Position numbers and translations under genes: made by a program | The notes under the pieces: generated by a model | Told to the model about the DNA's origin: nothing | The model's database searches: none | What the model saw: the letters and a program-made list of their open reading frames with translations, nothing else | Shown here: one piece after another, positions 43,496-51,980 of the stretch | Numbering within the stretch: position 1 is the first letter of the stretch | Layout: each line of letters begins with the position of its first letter | Assembly: GCF_020831405.1 (NCBI RefSeq) | Contig: NZ_JAJHPU010000034.1 | Coordinates: forward strand, 1 to 51,980 | DNA: 51,980 nucleotides | From: Pseudomonas oryzagri | GTDB taxonomy: Bacteria > Pseudomonadota > Gammaproteobacteria > Pseudomonadales > Pseudomonadaceae | Reading direction: 5' to 3'

Positions 43496-45768
43496 GAGAA
43501 CGCTCCATCATTGCTCAGGCCCAGCAGTCGAGCCAGCAGTGGCAGCGGCAGGGCAGCGCGCTGCGGATCCCAGCGGGTCGCCGCCGGCGCGGCGACGGTC
43601 GCCGCCGCCGGGCGGCGGGCACGCTCGCCCAGTTCCCGGCGTTCGGCCGCCGAGAAGGTGCTGAAGGTGCGCCGCAGCAGCGCCACGATGCGCTCGAAGT
43701 GGTCGTCGCTGAGTGCGGCGAGCCAGCCGTCCACCATCGACCACAGGCGCGGATCGTGCATCAGGATTAGCGCGCTCTGGTCGAGGAAGCCTTCCAGCCA
43801 GGCGGCGGCCGCGGCGGGCTCCACGCTGCGCGACAGGGCCAGGTTCATGCGCACGGCGCAGGCGTCGAGATCCTCGGCGTCGGCATCGAACAGCAGGCGC
43901 GCCGCTTGTCCGCAGATCAGCCCGTGGCTGGCGCCGAAGGCGGCGATCCGGCCCAGAGCCTGCTGCCAGTCCTGGCTGCGCGCCGGGTCGTCAAGCAGGC
44001 GAATGGCGGCGTCGGCGGCGCGGATGCGCTCGCGCATGGCGCTGGCGGCATCTTCGTGCAGCGCGGCGCAGGCGGCGGAAAGACCGATGGCCGCACGGGT
44101 GATCAGGCCATCGAGCACGTGACGGACCATGCCGGTATCGGTCTGGCGCACGTTGCCATAGCGCGCGATGCGGGTCAGCGCCGGGACCGCGTCGAGCAAC
44201 TGGGTGACATCGGTGGCCAGCGAGGCGAGATCCTCGAGCGCGCGAGTGACCGGCGCCACCGCCTGCGGCAGATTGGCCAGCAACACGTCGTCCACCAGCT
44301 CCGACAGCTCCGCCAGCGATTCGCTGCTCCTGGCCCTGGCTACCGCACGGGCCGTGGCAGCCGATTCGACGGTGCTGCCCCACTGGCTGGCTTCGATCAC
44401 CGCCACGGCCAGCTCGGGTTGCCACTGCAGCGACCAGACCTCATGGAAGGTGCCTTTGCTCGACACCACGCCGCGGGTCTGTTCGCCCCAGCGAATGCCG
44501 AGCAGGTTCAGGCGATGCAGCAGATGGCTGCGGGCCAGTCCGCCCGGCTCGCGCAGGTCCAGATCGAGCGTTTTCTGCGCCGCCTGGGGCTTCAGGCGCA
44601 GGCTCTTCTGCTGCTGCTCGAGGTCGCGCTGCAGCGGTACGGCCGGTACGTCGGCCGGTACCGTGCCCAGGCGATCGCCGACGATCAGGCGGTCGCGAAT
44701 CAGCCGCATGGGGGCGGCATCGCCCATGCATACCGTGGTCTGCAGGGCTTCGCAGAGTTCTTCCAGGCCGGGGGCAGGGCGTTCGCGCAGGGCGGCGAGG
44801 CCTTCGGCCAGGCGGGTGGCCTCGATGATCTGGGCCGAGGAGCAGTCCAGCCCCTCCGCGCGGAACAGTCCTGCCGCCCGCGCCAGCCAGGTGACGGCGC
44901 GTTGCCCGGGCTCGGGATTGCGCCAGAGGTGCGCATACCAGGCGGGTGCATCGACCCCCGCCCCGTAGCCGCTGGCGCTGCACAGATTGCGGTAGGTCCA
45001 GGGTGCCCAGGTGGCTGCCACCCGGGTCTTGGGCAGCCCCTTGAGCAGCTCGTTGTCGACCTTGGCCGCCGGCAGGCTGGCCAGCGCCGGCACGTGCCAG
45101 GCGCCGCAGACCACGGCAATGCGTTGGTAACCGTCCTTGAGCGCCTGACGCAGGCACTTGCGCATGTGCGCTTCGCGCAGGGCTTCCCGCCGGGCCCGGC
45201 GCGGCGAACGCTCGGCCGGGGCCTGCTCGCGCAGGGCCTGCATGGCCTCGGCGATGGCGGCGAACAGCTGCTGGCCGTCGCAACGCTCCTCGACCATGTG
45301 GTTCCACCAGGCTTCGCCGTCCGCGTAGCCCGCGGCCTGCCCCAGCCAGCCCAGCGGGTCGCCGCTCAGCCCGGCGTCGCTCTCGGGTGTTGCGGCCGCT
45401 GCTTCAGGGGCCGCCGCCGCGTCCTCTTCGCGCCAGGCCTGTTCCAGGGCGAACTGGTGGGCGGCCGGCAGATCGATGAAGCGGGTTTCGATCCCTCGCT
45501 CCCGGGCGAAGCGCAGGGCCTGCCACTCCGGGGAGAATTCGGCGAACGGGTAGAACGAGGCCTGCCGCGGGTCGTCTTCGGCATGCAGCAGCAGCGCCAC
45601 GGGCGGCTGCAGTTCCTCGTGCAGCACGAACGGCAGTATCGCTTCGGCGTCCGCTGGTCCCTCGATCAGCAGGCAGTCGGGCTGCAGCGCCTGCAGGGCC
45701 TGCAGCAGGCTGCGCGCGCAGCCGGGGCCGTGGTGGCGAATGCCGAACAGGTGGATCGCGTCGGACAT
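43492..45768 (-). CDS. DUF5682-like large protein of SWIM-MoxR operon
   Basis: The 758-aa cytoplasmic protein starts LFGIRHHGPGCARSLLQAL, the hallmark of the DUF5682 family, with a conserved LIEGPADAEA. This N-terminal half resembles TraB/ChaN-type folds. The C-terminal part is alpha-helical. The length matches, as I recall it, E. coli YehM. Function unknown. It is 7 bp from the MoxR gene and overlaps the VWA gene. Confidence 0.85.
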   Translation of the reverse strand: MSDAIHLFGIRHHGPGCARSLLQALQALQPDCLLIEGPADAEAILPFVLHEELQPPVALLLHAEDDPRQASFYPFAEFSPEWQALRFARERGIETRFIDLPAAHQFALEQAWREEDAAAAPEAAAATPESDAGLSGDPLGWLGQAAGYADGEAWWNHMVEERCDGQQLFAAIAEAMQALREQAPAERSPRRARREALREAHMRKCLRQALKDGYQRIAVVCGAWHVPALASLPAAKVDNELLKGLPKTRVAATWAPWTYRNLCSASGYGAGVDAPAWYAHLWRNPEPGQRAVTWLARAAGLFRAEGLDCSSAQIIEATRLAEGLAALRERPAPGLEELCEALQTTVCMGDAAPMRLIRDRLIVGDRLGTVPADVPAVPLQRDLEQQQKSLRLKPQAAQKTLDLDLREPGGLARSHLLHRLNLLGIRWGEQTRGVVSSKGTFHEVWSLQWQPELAVAVIEASQWGSTVESAATARAVARARSSESLAELSELVDDVLLANLPQAVAPVTRALEDLASLATDVTQLLDAVPALTRIARYGNVRQTDTGMVRHVLDGLITRAAIGLSAACAALHEDAASAMRERIRAADAAIRLLDDPARSQDWQQALGRIAAFGASHGLICGQAARLLFDADAEDLDACAVRMNLALSRSVEPAAAAAWLEGFLDQSALILMHDPRLWSMVDGWLAALSDDHFERIVALLRRTFSTFSAAERRELGERARRPAAATVAAPAATRWDPQRAALPLPLLARLLGLSNDGAFS

Positions 45769-45775
45769 GGTGCGC

Positions 45776-46861
45776 TCACTCGATCTCGCGGCAGGCGCGG
45801 TAGAGGTCCTTCCAGTCGCTGCGCTCCTTGACCACGGTCTCCAGGTACTCGCGCCAGACCACCGCGTCCTGCACCGGGTCCTTGATCACCGCGCCGAGCA
45901 GGCTGGCGGCCACATCGTTGGCGTGCAGCAGGCCGTCGCCGAAGTGCGCGGCCAGCGCCATGCCGCTGTTGATCACGGATATCGCTTCGGCGGTCGACAG
46001 CGTGCCGCTCGGCGACTTGAGCTTGGTCTTGCCGTCCTCGGTCAGGCCGTTGCGCAGTTCGCGGAAGATCTGCACCACCCGGCGCACTTCGGCGAGTGCC
46101 GGCGGCTCCGCGGGCAGCTCCAGCGCCCGGCCCATTTCCGCCACGCGCTTGTTGACGATGGCCACTTCCTCCGCCTCGCTGGCGGGCACCGGCAGCACGA
46201 CGGTGTTGAAACGGCGCTTGAGCGCCGAGGACAGTTCGTTGACGCCCTTGTCGCGGTTGTTGGCCGTGGCGATGACGTTGAATCCGCGTACCGCCTGGAC
46301 TTCGCTGGCCAGCTCGGGAATGGGCAGGGTTTTCTCCGAAAGCAGGGTGATCAGGGTGTCCTGCACGTCGGCGGGAATCCGCGTCAGCTCCTCGATGCGC
46401 GCGGTTTTGCCGCGCTCCATCGCGCGCAACAGCGGGCTCTCGACCAGCGCCTCGCGCGAGGGGCCCTTGGCCAGCAGCTGGGCGTAGTTCCAGCCGTAGC
46501 GCATCTGTTCCTCGCTGGTGCCGGCGGTGCCCTGCACGATCAGCGTGGAATCGCCGCTGATGGCCGCGGCCAGGTGCTCGGACACCCAGGATTTGGCCGT
46601 GCCGGGCACTCCGTACAGCAGCAGCGCGCGGTCGGTGGCCAGGGTCGCGACGGCGGTTTCGATCAGGCGCCGGCTGCCGATGTACTTGGCGCTGACCTCG
46701 AAGCCGTTGTCCAGCTTGCCGCCGAGCAGGTAGGTGACCACCGCCCAGGGCGACAGCTCCCAGTTGCCGGGGCGCTGGCGGTTGTCCTGCTTGCGCAGTT
46801 GGTCGAGTTCCTCGGCGAATTGCTGTTCGGCGTGTTGGCGCAGTACCAGGCTGGTTTCCAT
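45776..46861 (-). CDS. MoxR-type AAA+ ATPase
   Basis: The 361-aa ATPase has Walker A GVPGTAKS (84-91), Walker B-like ARIEELTRIP (Asp replaced by Glu-Glu, as is frequent in this family), sensor-1 VIATANNRDKG and sensor-2/arginine-finger region LKRRFNT. The length agrees with YehL, its likely E. coli counterpart. It should form a ring that remodels a protein target, probably together with the VWA protein. It starts 13 bp after the DUF5691-like gene. Confidence 0.92.
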   Translation of the reverse strand: METSLVLRQHAEQQFAEELDQLRKQDNRQRPGNWELSPWAVVTYLLGGKLDNGFEVSAKYIGSRRLIETAVATLATDRALLLYGVPGTAKSWVSEHLAAAISGDSTLIVQGTAGTSEEQMRYGWNYAQLLAKGPSREALVESPLLRAMERGKTARIEELTRIPADVQDTLITLLSEKTLPIPELASEVQAVRGFNVIATANNRDKGVNELSSALKRRFNTVVLPVPASEAEEVAIVNKRVAEMGRALELPAEPPALAEVRRVVQIFRELRNGLTEDGKTKLKSPSGTLSTAEAISVINSGMALAAHFGDGLLHANDVAASLLGAVIKDPVQDAVVWREYLETVVKERSDWKDLYRACREIE

Positions 46862-46874
46862 GATTACGTCCGCT

Positions 46875-48488
46875 TTAATCGAGAAGTTGCTGCAGGTTTT
46901 CGCGCAGGGTCAGGGTGTGTCGCCAGTCGTCCACGGCTTCGCGTTGATGACGGCCCAGGGACTCGCCATCCGGCCAGCCCTGGCGAGCCTCAGTGAAGGT
47001 CTCCAGGGGCAGCAGCGTGGCGAAGGCCCGCATGGCCTGCCGAAGGTTGTAGTCGTAGGCGCTGCGGGGCAGGCCGATGCCGTTGCGCAGGTGCGGCAGC
47101 AACTGGCGGCAGAAGTCGGCGCCCGGCTGCGCCTCGATGGGAATGGCGTCGACGATCTGACCGAGCAGCTCGGAGAGGCTCGGTCCGTTGCGCTCGTCGA
47201 TGTTCGCGGCGATGTGCAGCCAGTGCCGTTCGCGCTCGTCCAGTGGCAGCAGGGCGATCAGCGGCTGGCTGTCGAGAAAGCTGCGCGCCAGCTGCGTGCC
47301 ATTGGCGGACAGGCGATCGAGCAGGGCCGCCGCCCATTCGGCGTCGCCTTCGCGCAGGGTGGCCTGGTACCAGCCGCGGAGCATCGCCGCTTCCCAGTCG
47401 TTGCCGCCGACTGCCGCCACCAGTTCGCGGCAAGACAGGGCGCCGTGCTCGCGCCACCACTGCAACGGCGTGGCGGCCACCACCTGATACAGCCACCAGG
47501 CGCGCTGGCCGAGACCCTCGCCGCCGGGTACGGCTTCCTCCAGCTGGTCCTCCTTGCCATCGGCGAAGAAGGCCTCCGGCGGCTCGATGCGTACCGCCGG
47601 CTCTTTCGAGACGACCTGCGCGAGTTGCTTGAACAGGCCCTTCAGCCCGCCCGGCCCGGGCTCCCGCGGCGCAAAGGCGATGCACTGGGCCAGACGCGCG
47701 TTCATGCGCTGTCGATAAGCCGAGCCGGGCAGCCACGCGAGCAGATCGACGGCGACTCGGCGCACCTCCTTGCTGCGGTCGCCGCGGAGTTTCTCCAGCA
47801 GGGCTTCGTCGTCCGCGGCCAGGCCGGCGGCAAGCGCGCGTGCCAGCGTGGCGCGCTCGCGGGCATCCAGCTCCTTCAGCGCAGCCGCGAAGCGCTCGCG
47901 GGCAGCCGCGGGGTCGCGCACGCGCAGTGCACTCAGGTAGGCCACGCGCTGATCGAGGCTGCCGAATTCCCAGGCCTCGTCATCGGGCGCCGTGGTCGGG
48001 TCGCTGGCCTGTACCTGCCAGGCCGGATTGCGCTCGGCCAGCCAGCGCCCGCGCTCGCCCAGCACCGGCGCGACCAGACCGCGCCAGGCGTCGTCGCGGC
48101 GCGCCTTCTCGAGCAGATCGGCGAGCAGGACAGGCGGCAGGCGCAGCCGATGGCGCGCCAGTTCGAGCAGGGTCAGCTGGCCCAGGCGCTCGTAGCCTTC
48201 GGCGAACATCTGGGGGAGCAGGGGCAGGACAGCCGCCGGTGGCAGCGCCTGCGCGTCCGCGGGGGCGGGAGGCGCTGCGCGGGTCGTCGCATCTGGGGCG
48301 ACCCAGCCGGCCTGCTGACAGATGTCGAGCACCGCCGCCGTGCGCAGAACGCCGGCTTCATCGCTTGCCGGCGAAACCGCGATGGCCGCGAGCAGCGTGG
48401 CGATTTCCCCGTCGAGCGGCAGCGGCGCAGGCTTCTGTTTGCGGGTGCCGAGCAGCGCGGTGACCGCGAGAGGTTCGAGTCGACTCAT
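46875..48488 (-). CDS. DUF5691-like HEAT-type protein of SWIM-MoxR operon
   Basis: The 537-aa protein starts at the ATG at 48488, with AGGAG upstream, and overlaps the SWIM gene's stop by 4 bp. It is nearly all alpha-helical with repeated Leu/Ala helices (EVRRVAVDLLAWLPGS, VAYLSALRVRDPAAARERFAAAL), consistent with an HEAT-repeat-like scaffold. The family name is from recall of the gene order in related operons. No catalytic motif is visible. Confidence 0.78.
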   Translation of the reverse strand: MSRLEPLAVTALLGTRKQKPAPLPLDGEIATLLAAIAVSPASDEAGVLRTAAVLDICQQAGWVAPDATTRAAPPAPADAQALPPAAVLPLLPQMFAEGYERLGQLTLLELARHRLRLPPVLLADLLEKARRDDAWRGLVAPVLGERGRWLAERNPAWQVQASDPTTAPDDEAWEFGSLDQRVAYLSALRVRDPAAARERFAAALKELDARERATLARALAAGLAADDEALLEKLRGDRSKEVRRVAVDLLAWLPGSAYRQRMNARLAQCIAFAPREPGPGGLKGLFKQLAQVVSKEPAVRIEPPEAFFADGKEDQLEEAVPGGEGLGQRAWWLYQVVAATPLQWWREHGALSCRELVAAVGGNDWEAAMLRGWYQATLREGDAEWAAALLDRLSANGTQLARSFLDSQPLIALLPLDERERHWLHIAANIDERNGPSLSELLGQIVDAIPIEAQPGADFCRQLLPHLRNGIGLPRSAYDYNLRQAMRAFATLLPLETFTEARQGWPDGESLGRHQREAVDDWRHTLTLRENLQQLLD

Positions 48489-49846
48489 TCGGCGTTCTCC
48501 TGTACTGCCCAGACCAGTGCCCGTTCCTGCCAGGCGGTCAGGGGGCGCAGATGACAGCCGTCGACGCCCAGGTGCCACTCGCCGAACAGGCGCAGCGGCC
48601 GGCCACCGGCCAGGGCACACAGCACCCAGCCGTCACGCTCGTCCAGGCGCAGGGGCATGGCGCCATCGGCGTCCTGTCCGGGAACGCGCAGTACCCAGCC
48701 GTGGTCCGGCGTCCGCTCGGGTACGCCGTCATCGACCCGCAGCGGGCGCAGGGGCTGCCAGGGGTTCGCCGCCAGTGCCGCGGCCAGCTCGGCGAGCGCG
48801 ACCCGGACGGGGGAGGGCGGCGCCTCGATGGCGCGCTCCCGCAGTTCCGGGCTGTTGGTGAGCAAGGCGCGCTGGGGATGGGCGCCGGGGTAGAAGGCCA
48901 GCTCGGCGGCGATCACCGAGCCGGTGAGAAAGACTTGCTCGAAGCGCTGGGATCCGTGGGCGAAATCCTGCACCAGCGCGACGCGCCCCGTGTTCAGGCC
49001 GAGCAGCCAGACCCGGCGCAGCCACAGTCGCTCCTCTTCCTCCACGCGCTGGCCGAGCACCTGCCACTCATCGCGGCAGAGTTCGCCCTGGCCCAGCACC
49101 TCGTCCTTGCTCAGTGGCAGGCCGAGGGCCTGGGACAGGTCGGCCCGCGCGTCGGGCGGCAGACTGTCGAAGCGGCGAAAGCCGTCGATCATCAGCTGCA
49201 AACGGCCGAATGCACCGAGCAGGCGCAAGGGCCAGTCCACGCCATCGATCATGCCGCTGCCGGGAACGCCGGCGAGCTGGCGCAGGCGGTAGGCCACGCC
49301 CGGCAGCTGCGCATCGATCATGCGGGCGGCCAGTCGTTCCAGCGCGCCCTCGTTGCCGAGCAGTCCGGCCAGGCCCTGGGCGACCTGATCCTGTAGCCAG
49401 CGCTCCAGCTCGTCCAGCCCGGCCGCCATGCGCTCCAGGCGCTTGGTAGGCAAGGCCGCGTCCTCAGGGCTCTTGCGCGCAGTGGCGGTGGCCTTCTTCT
49501 GCTCCTGTTTCTCGGCGCGCTGCTGACGGCCCTCCAGCCACTCGCCGACCCAGACCGGCAGCTCGGCGTCGGTGAACGCGCTGCTCTGTTCGGCGCGAAT
49601 CAGCGCCAGCGCCAAGCCATGTTTGCAGGGAAACTTGCGACTCGGGCAACTGCATTTGAAGGCCAGGGCGCTCAGGTCGATCTGCACCTGATACGGCTTG
49701 CTGCCGCTGCCCTTGCACTCGCCCCACAGGGCCAGCTCGTTGGCCCCGAGGCTCTGCCATTTGGCGACGTTGCGCAGGCCCTGGGCGGCTTTGGCCGAGG
49801 CATCGTCCGGCGCCTGCTGAAGAATGAGTTCACGGGAGAACTGCAT
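48485..49846 (-). CDS. SWIM zinc-finger protein, first gene of the operon
   Basis: The 453-aa protein has a SWIM finger near the N-terminus: FKCSCPSRKFPCKHGLAL, with Cys65, Cys67, Cys74 and His76 as zinc ligands. SWIM domains bind DNA or protein. The rest is helical, with a Glu/Lys-rich stretch (RQQRAEKQEQKKATATARK) after the finger. It is the leader of five tightly spaced or overlapping genes and resembles E. coli YehQ in family. Confidence 0.88.
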   Translation of the reverse strand: MQFSRELILQQAPDDASAKAAQGLRNVAKWQSLGANELALWGECKGSGSKPYQVQIDLSALAFKCSCPSRKFPCKHGLALALIRAEQSSAFTDAELPVWVGEWLEGRQQRAEKQEQKKATATARKSPEDAALPTKRLERMAAGLDELERWLQDQVAQGLAGLLGNEGALERLAARMIDAQLPGVAYRLRQLAGVPGSGMIDGVDWPLRLLGAFGRLQLMIDGFRRFDSLPPDARADLSQALGLPLSKDEVLGQGELCRDEWQVLGQRVEEEERLWLRRVWLLGLNTGRVALVQDFAHGSQRFEQVFLTGSVIAAELAFYPGAHPQRALLTNSPELRERAIEAPPSPVRVALAELAAALAANPWQPLRPLRVDDGVPERTPDHGWVLRVPGQDADGAMPLRLDERDGWVLCALAGGRPLRLFGEWHLGVDGCHLRPLTAWQERALVWAVQENAE

Positions 49847-50181
49847 GGGATGCTTACTTTTGAGTCCGTTCGGTAAGGCGACGGATCATGGCACAGGCCC
49901 GTGTCCGGGTGAAACAGCCCCGTTTCCATGGGGGCTTCTGAGCGTCTCCAGCCGGTCGGTTTGCTACCAGTCGCGAGAGGGGTGTGTGGCGCAGGCCGAA
50001 TGCAAGCCAATCCAGCTGGGGGGCAGGTCAGGGGTCGTTTCGCGGACAGGCTTTACCCGTACGCTGTTAAGCAGCGCCGGCCATAAGGTTGCTGAAGCGG
50101 CAGGCCGGGCGGGCAAAAAAAGAGCCCGCACCGCGCACTAGGCGCAGGCGGGCCCAAAGGTGGTCGCACCCGACCGATAAA
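49847..50181. other. Intergenic region upstream of the SWIM operon
   Basis: 335 bp without a gene. It holds the promoter of the SWIM operon, which I cannot place with confidence, and the gbdR terminator at 50115-50153. Confidence 0.4.
50115..50153 (-). terminator. Intrinsic terminator of gbdR
   Basis: On the minus strand GCCCGCCTGCGC and GCGCGGTGCGGGC form an imperfect hairpin followed by TTTTTTT (50115-50121), 29 bp after the gbdR stop. Confidence 0.82.
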
Positions 50182-51186
50182 CTAGTGCACCCGCTCCCGG
50201 CTGGACCGCGCGCGGCTTGGCCGCTCGTTGCTCGGCGGGATGCCGAAGTGCTCGCGGTAGCAGCGCGAGAAGCTCTGCGCCGACAGGAAGCCGCAACCGC
50301 TGGCGACCTCGACGATCGGCTGGTCGGTCTGCTTGAGCAGCTGGCGGGCGCGCAGCAGGCGCAATTTGAGGTAGTAACGCGACGGCGAGCAGCACAGGTG
50401 CTTCTGGAACAGGCGCTCCAGCTGGCGCCGCGACAGCGCGATGTAGCCGGCCAGCAGCTCGAGGTCGATGGGCTCCTCGAGGTTGTTCTCCATCAGCTGG
50501 ATCACCTCCCGGAGCTTGGGATGGCCGATGCGGCGCAGCCGCGCCGCCGGCAGGCGCGGTGCCTCGGCGGCGGGCAGGTGGGCGCCGGCCAAGGTCTCGT
50601 CGATCGCCGCCGCCAGTTCGGGGCCGTGGTTGCGGCCGATCAGCTGCAGCATCATCGCCAGGGCGGCGGTGCCGCCAGCCGCGGTGTAGCGGTCGCGGTC
50701 GATGACGAAGCTCTGCGGGCTGAGGGTCACGGCCGGAAAATCCGCATGCAGGTCGGCGCGGCACTCCCAGGCGGTGGTGCACTGGTAGCCGTCGAGCAGG
50801 CCGGCGCGCGCCAGTGTCCAGCTGCCCGAGCCGAGCGCGCCCAGGTGCACGCCGCGGGCGGCCTGTTCGCGCAGCAGGCGGGCGTGCGCCGGGTCGTCGA
50901 GCCGCGCGCCGCCGTCGCCGCCGCCGCCGCAGAGGATCAGGGCGTCCGCCGGCTGGCCGCCTGCGGCGCCGTCGGGGGCGACCAGCATGCCGTTGCTGGC
51001 GCGCACCGGACGGCCGTCGAGGCTCTGGGTGTGCCAGCGGAACAGACCGCGGCCGCTCAGCTGGTTGGCCAGGCGCAGCGGCTCCAGTGCGGCGGCCAGG
51101 GCGACCAGGCTGAACTGCTCGACCAGCAGGAAGGCGATGGATTCCAGGGCGGGCGGCGCGGCCACCCGCTGCAACATGGCCGTCAT
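50182..51186 (-). CDS. gbdR: GlxA/AraC-family regulator GbdR
   Basis: The 334-aa protein has a DJ-1/PfpI-like (class I glutamine amidotransferase-like) N-terminal domain (about 15-205) and a C-terminal AraC helix-turn-helix pair (about 225-325, LAGYIALSRRQLERLFQKHL and VASGCGFLSAQSFSRCYREHFG). The nucleophile Cys of true amidotransferases is replaced (LGSGSWTLARAGLLDG), as expected of a ligand sensor. GbdR activates glycine betaine and dimethylglycine catabolism in P. aeruginosa and sits next to sdaB there. The same adjacency here supports the name. SouR and CdhR are paralogues that cannot be excluded from sequence alone. Confidence 0.82.
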   Translation of the reverse strand: MTAMLQRVAAPPALESIAFLLVEQFSLVALAAALEPLRLANQLSGRGLFRWHTQSLDGRPVRASNGMLVAPDGAAGGQPADALILCGGGGDGGARLDDPAHARLLREQAARGVHLGALGSGSWTLARAGLLDGYQCTTAWECRADLHADFPAVTLSPQSFVIDRDRYTAAGGTAALAMMLQLIGRNHGPELAAAIDETLAGAHLPAAEAPRLPAARLRRIGHPKLREVIQLMENNLEEPIDLELLAGYIALSRRQLERLFQKHLCCSPSRYYLKLRLLRARQLLKQTDQPIVEVASGCGFLSAQSFSRCYREHFGIPPSNERPSRARSSRERVH

Positions 51187-51217
51187 GGGGCGGTTCTCCT
51201 GAATGATGAGAGGGCGC

Positions 51218-51980
51218 TCAGCACTCGATGGCGCTGACCGCCAGGCCCCCGCGCGAGGTCTCCTTGTACTTGTCGTGCATGTCGGCACCGGTGTCGCGCA
51301 TGGTGCGGATCACCCGGTCCAGCGAGATGAAGTGCTCGCCGTCGCCGCGCAGCGCCATCTGCGCCGCATTGATCGCCTTCACCGCGGCGATCGCGTTGCG
51401 CTCGATGCACGGCACCTGCACCAGCCCGCCGACCGGATCGCAGGTCAGCCCCAGGTTGTGCTCCAAGGCGATCTCGGCGGCATTCTCCAGCTGCGCGGGA
51501 CTGGCGCCCAAGACCTCGGCCAGCCCCGCCGCGGCCATCGCGCAGGCCGAGCCCACCTCGCCCTGGCAGCCGACCTCGGCACCGGAGATCGAGGCGTTCT
51601 TCTTGCACAGGATGCCCACCGCCGCGGCGGCCAGCAGGTAGTCGACCACGTCGGCCTCGCTCACCGCCGGGCTGAAGCGCACGTAGTAGTGCAGCACCGC
51701 CGGGATGATCCCCGCCGCGCCGTTGGTGGGCGCGGTGACCATGCGCCCGCCGGCGGCGTTCTCCTCGTTGACCGCCAGGGCGAACAGGTTGACCCACTCC
51801 ATGCCGCTCAGCGTCGAGCCGATCACGTTGGGCTTGCTCAGCTGCTGCAGGCTGCGGTGCAGCTTGGCCGCGCGGCGCTGCACGTTGAGCCCGCCGGGCA
51901 GGATGCCCTCGTGTTTGAGGCCGTTGTCCACGCAGTCGCGCATGGCCTGCCACAGGCGCATCAGGCCGCTGCGGATCTCC
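51218..51980 (-). CDS. sdaB: L-serine ammonia-lyase (dehydratase), 3' part
   Basis: The frame is open to the right edge, so the N-terminus is missing. The 253 visible residues are the alpha (catalytic) part of iron-sulfur L-serine dehydratases. They include the motifs [71 protein letters not shown] and [21 protein letters not shown]. The Cys residues of these motifs bind the [4Fe-4S] cluster. It converts serine to pyruvate and ammonia, the last step of glycine betaine catabolism, controlled by the GbdR encoded just downstream. sdaA is the alternative name. Confidence 0.92.
   Translation of the reverse strand, partial: EIRSGLMRLWQAMRDCVDNGLKHEGILPGGLNVQRRAAKLHRSLQQLSKPNVIGSTLSGMEWVNLFALAVNEENAAGGRMVTAPTNGAAGIIPAVLHYYVRFSPAVSEADVVDYLLAAAAVGILCKKNASISGAEVGCQGEVGSACAMAAAGLAEVLGASPAQLENAAEIALEHNLGLTCDPVGGLVQVPCIERNAIAAVKAINAAQMALRGDGEHFISLDRVIRTMRDTGADMHDKYKETSRGGLAVSAIEC

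Overview
The window is about 52 kb of very GC-rich gammaproteobacterial chromosome, almost certainly Pseudomonas sensu lato. The evidence is an ethanol-oxidation cluster close to that of P. aeruginosa (agmR, a sensor kinase/exaE pair, exaA, exaB), a nosP-nahK pair, pqqF, a gbdR regulator next to an L-serine dehydratase gene, and REP-type intergenic repeats. No tRNA, rRNA, CRISPR array, integrase or complete insertion sequence was seen.
Layout. (1) 1-6964: a type I secretion locus. It holds the 3' end of a tyrosine-rich repeat protein, an 84-residue protein, an ABC exporter, a membrane-fusion protein, a subtilisin-like protease and a TolC-type channel. (2) 7056-8501: a metallo-hydrolase and an OmpA-like lipoprotein. 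(3) About 8577-9673: a lower-GC insertion flanked by a duplicate of the lipoprotein gene's 3' end. It carries a small protein gene with a paralogue at 21877-22215. (4) 9914-17655: pqqF, a TVP38-oxidoreductase fusion, an AEC transporter and a porin. (5) 17968-21700: nosP and nahK. (6) 21877-23922: a second lower-GC island with a 257-residue/112-residue gene pair and a helical unknown. (7) 24229-26822: small metabolic and unknown genes. (8) 27040-41589: the quinoprotein alcohol-oxidation cluster. (9) 42296-49846: a tightly coupled SWIM / DUF5691-like / MoxR ATPase / DUF5682-like / VWA operon. (10) 50182-51980: gbdR and the 3' part of a serine dehydratase gene.
How the parts work together. ExaA oxidises alcohols in the periplasm using PQQ and passes electrons to cytochrome ExaB. 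An ABC exporter, periplasmic binding proteins, a SoxYZ-like carrier, a periplasmic metallo-hydrolase, a beta-propeller protein and a cupredoxin-like protein accompany it. PqqF supports cofactor maturation. AgmR and ExaE are the likely regulators. A 12-bp motif close to GTACCAAAGTAG lies upstream of pqqF, the porin, nosP, the rhodanese-like gene, the cupredoxin-like/binding-protein divergon and exaA/exaB. At three of these sites it sits 34-35 bp from a plausible -10 box, which suggests one regulon covering the whole region. The most novel-looking parts are the tyrosine-rich secretion locus with its built-in protease, the paralogous small proteins in two acquired islands, and the SWIM-MoxR-VWA operon.
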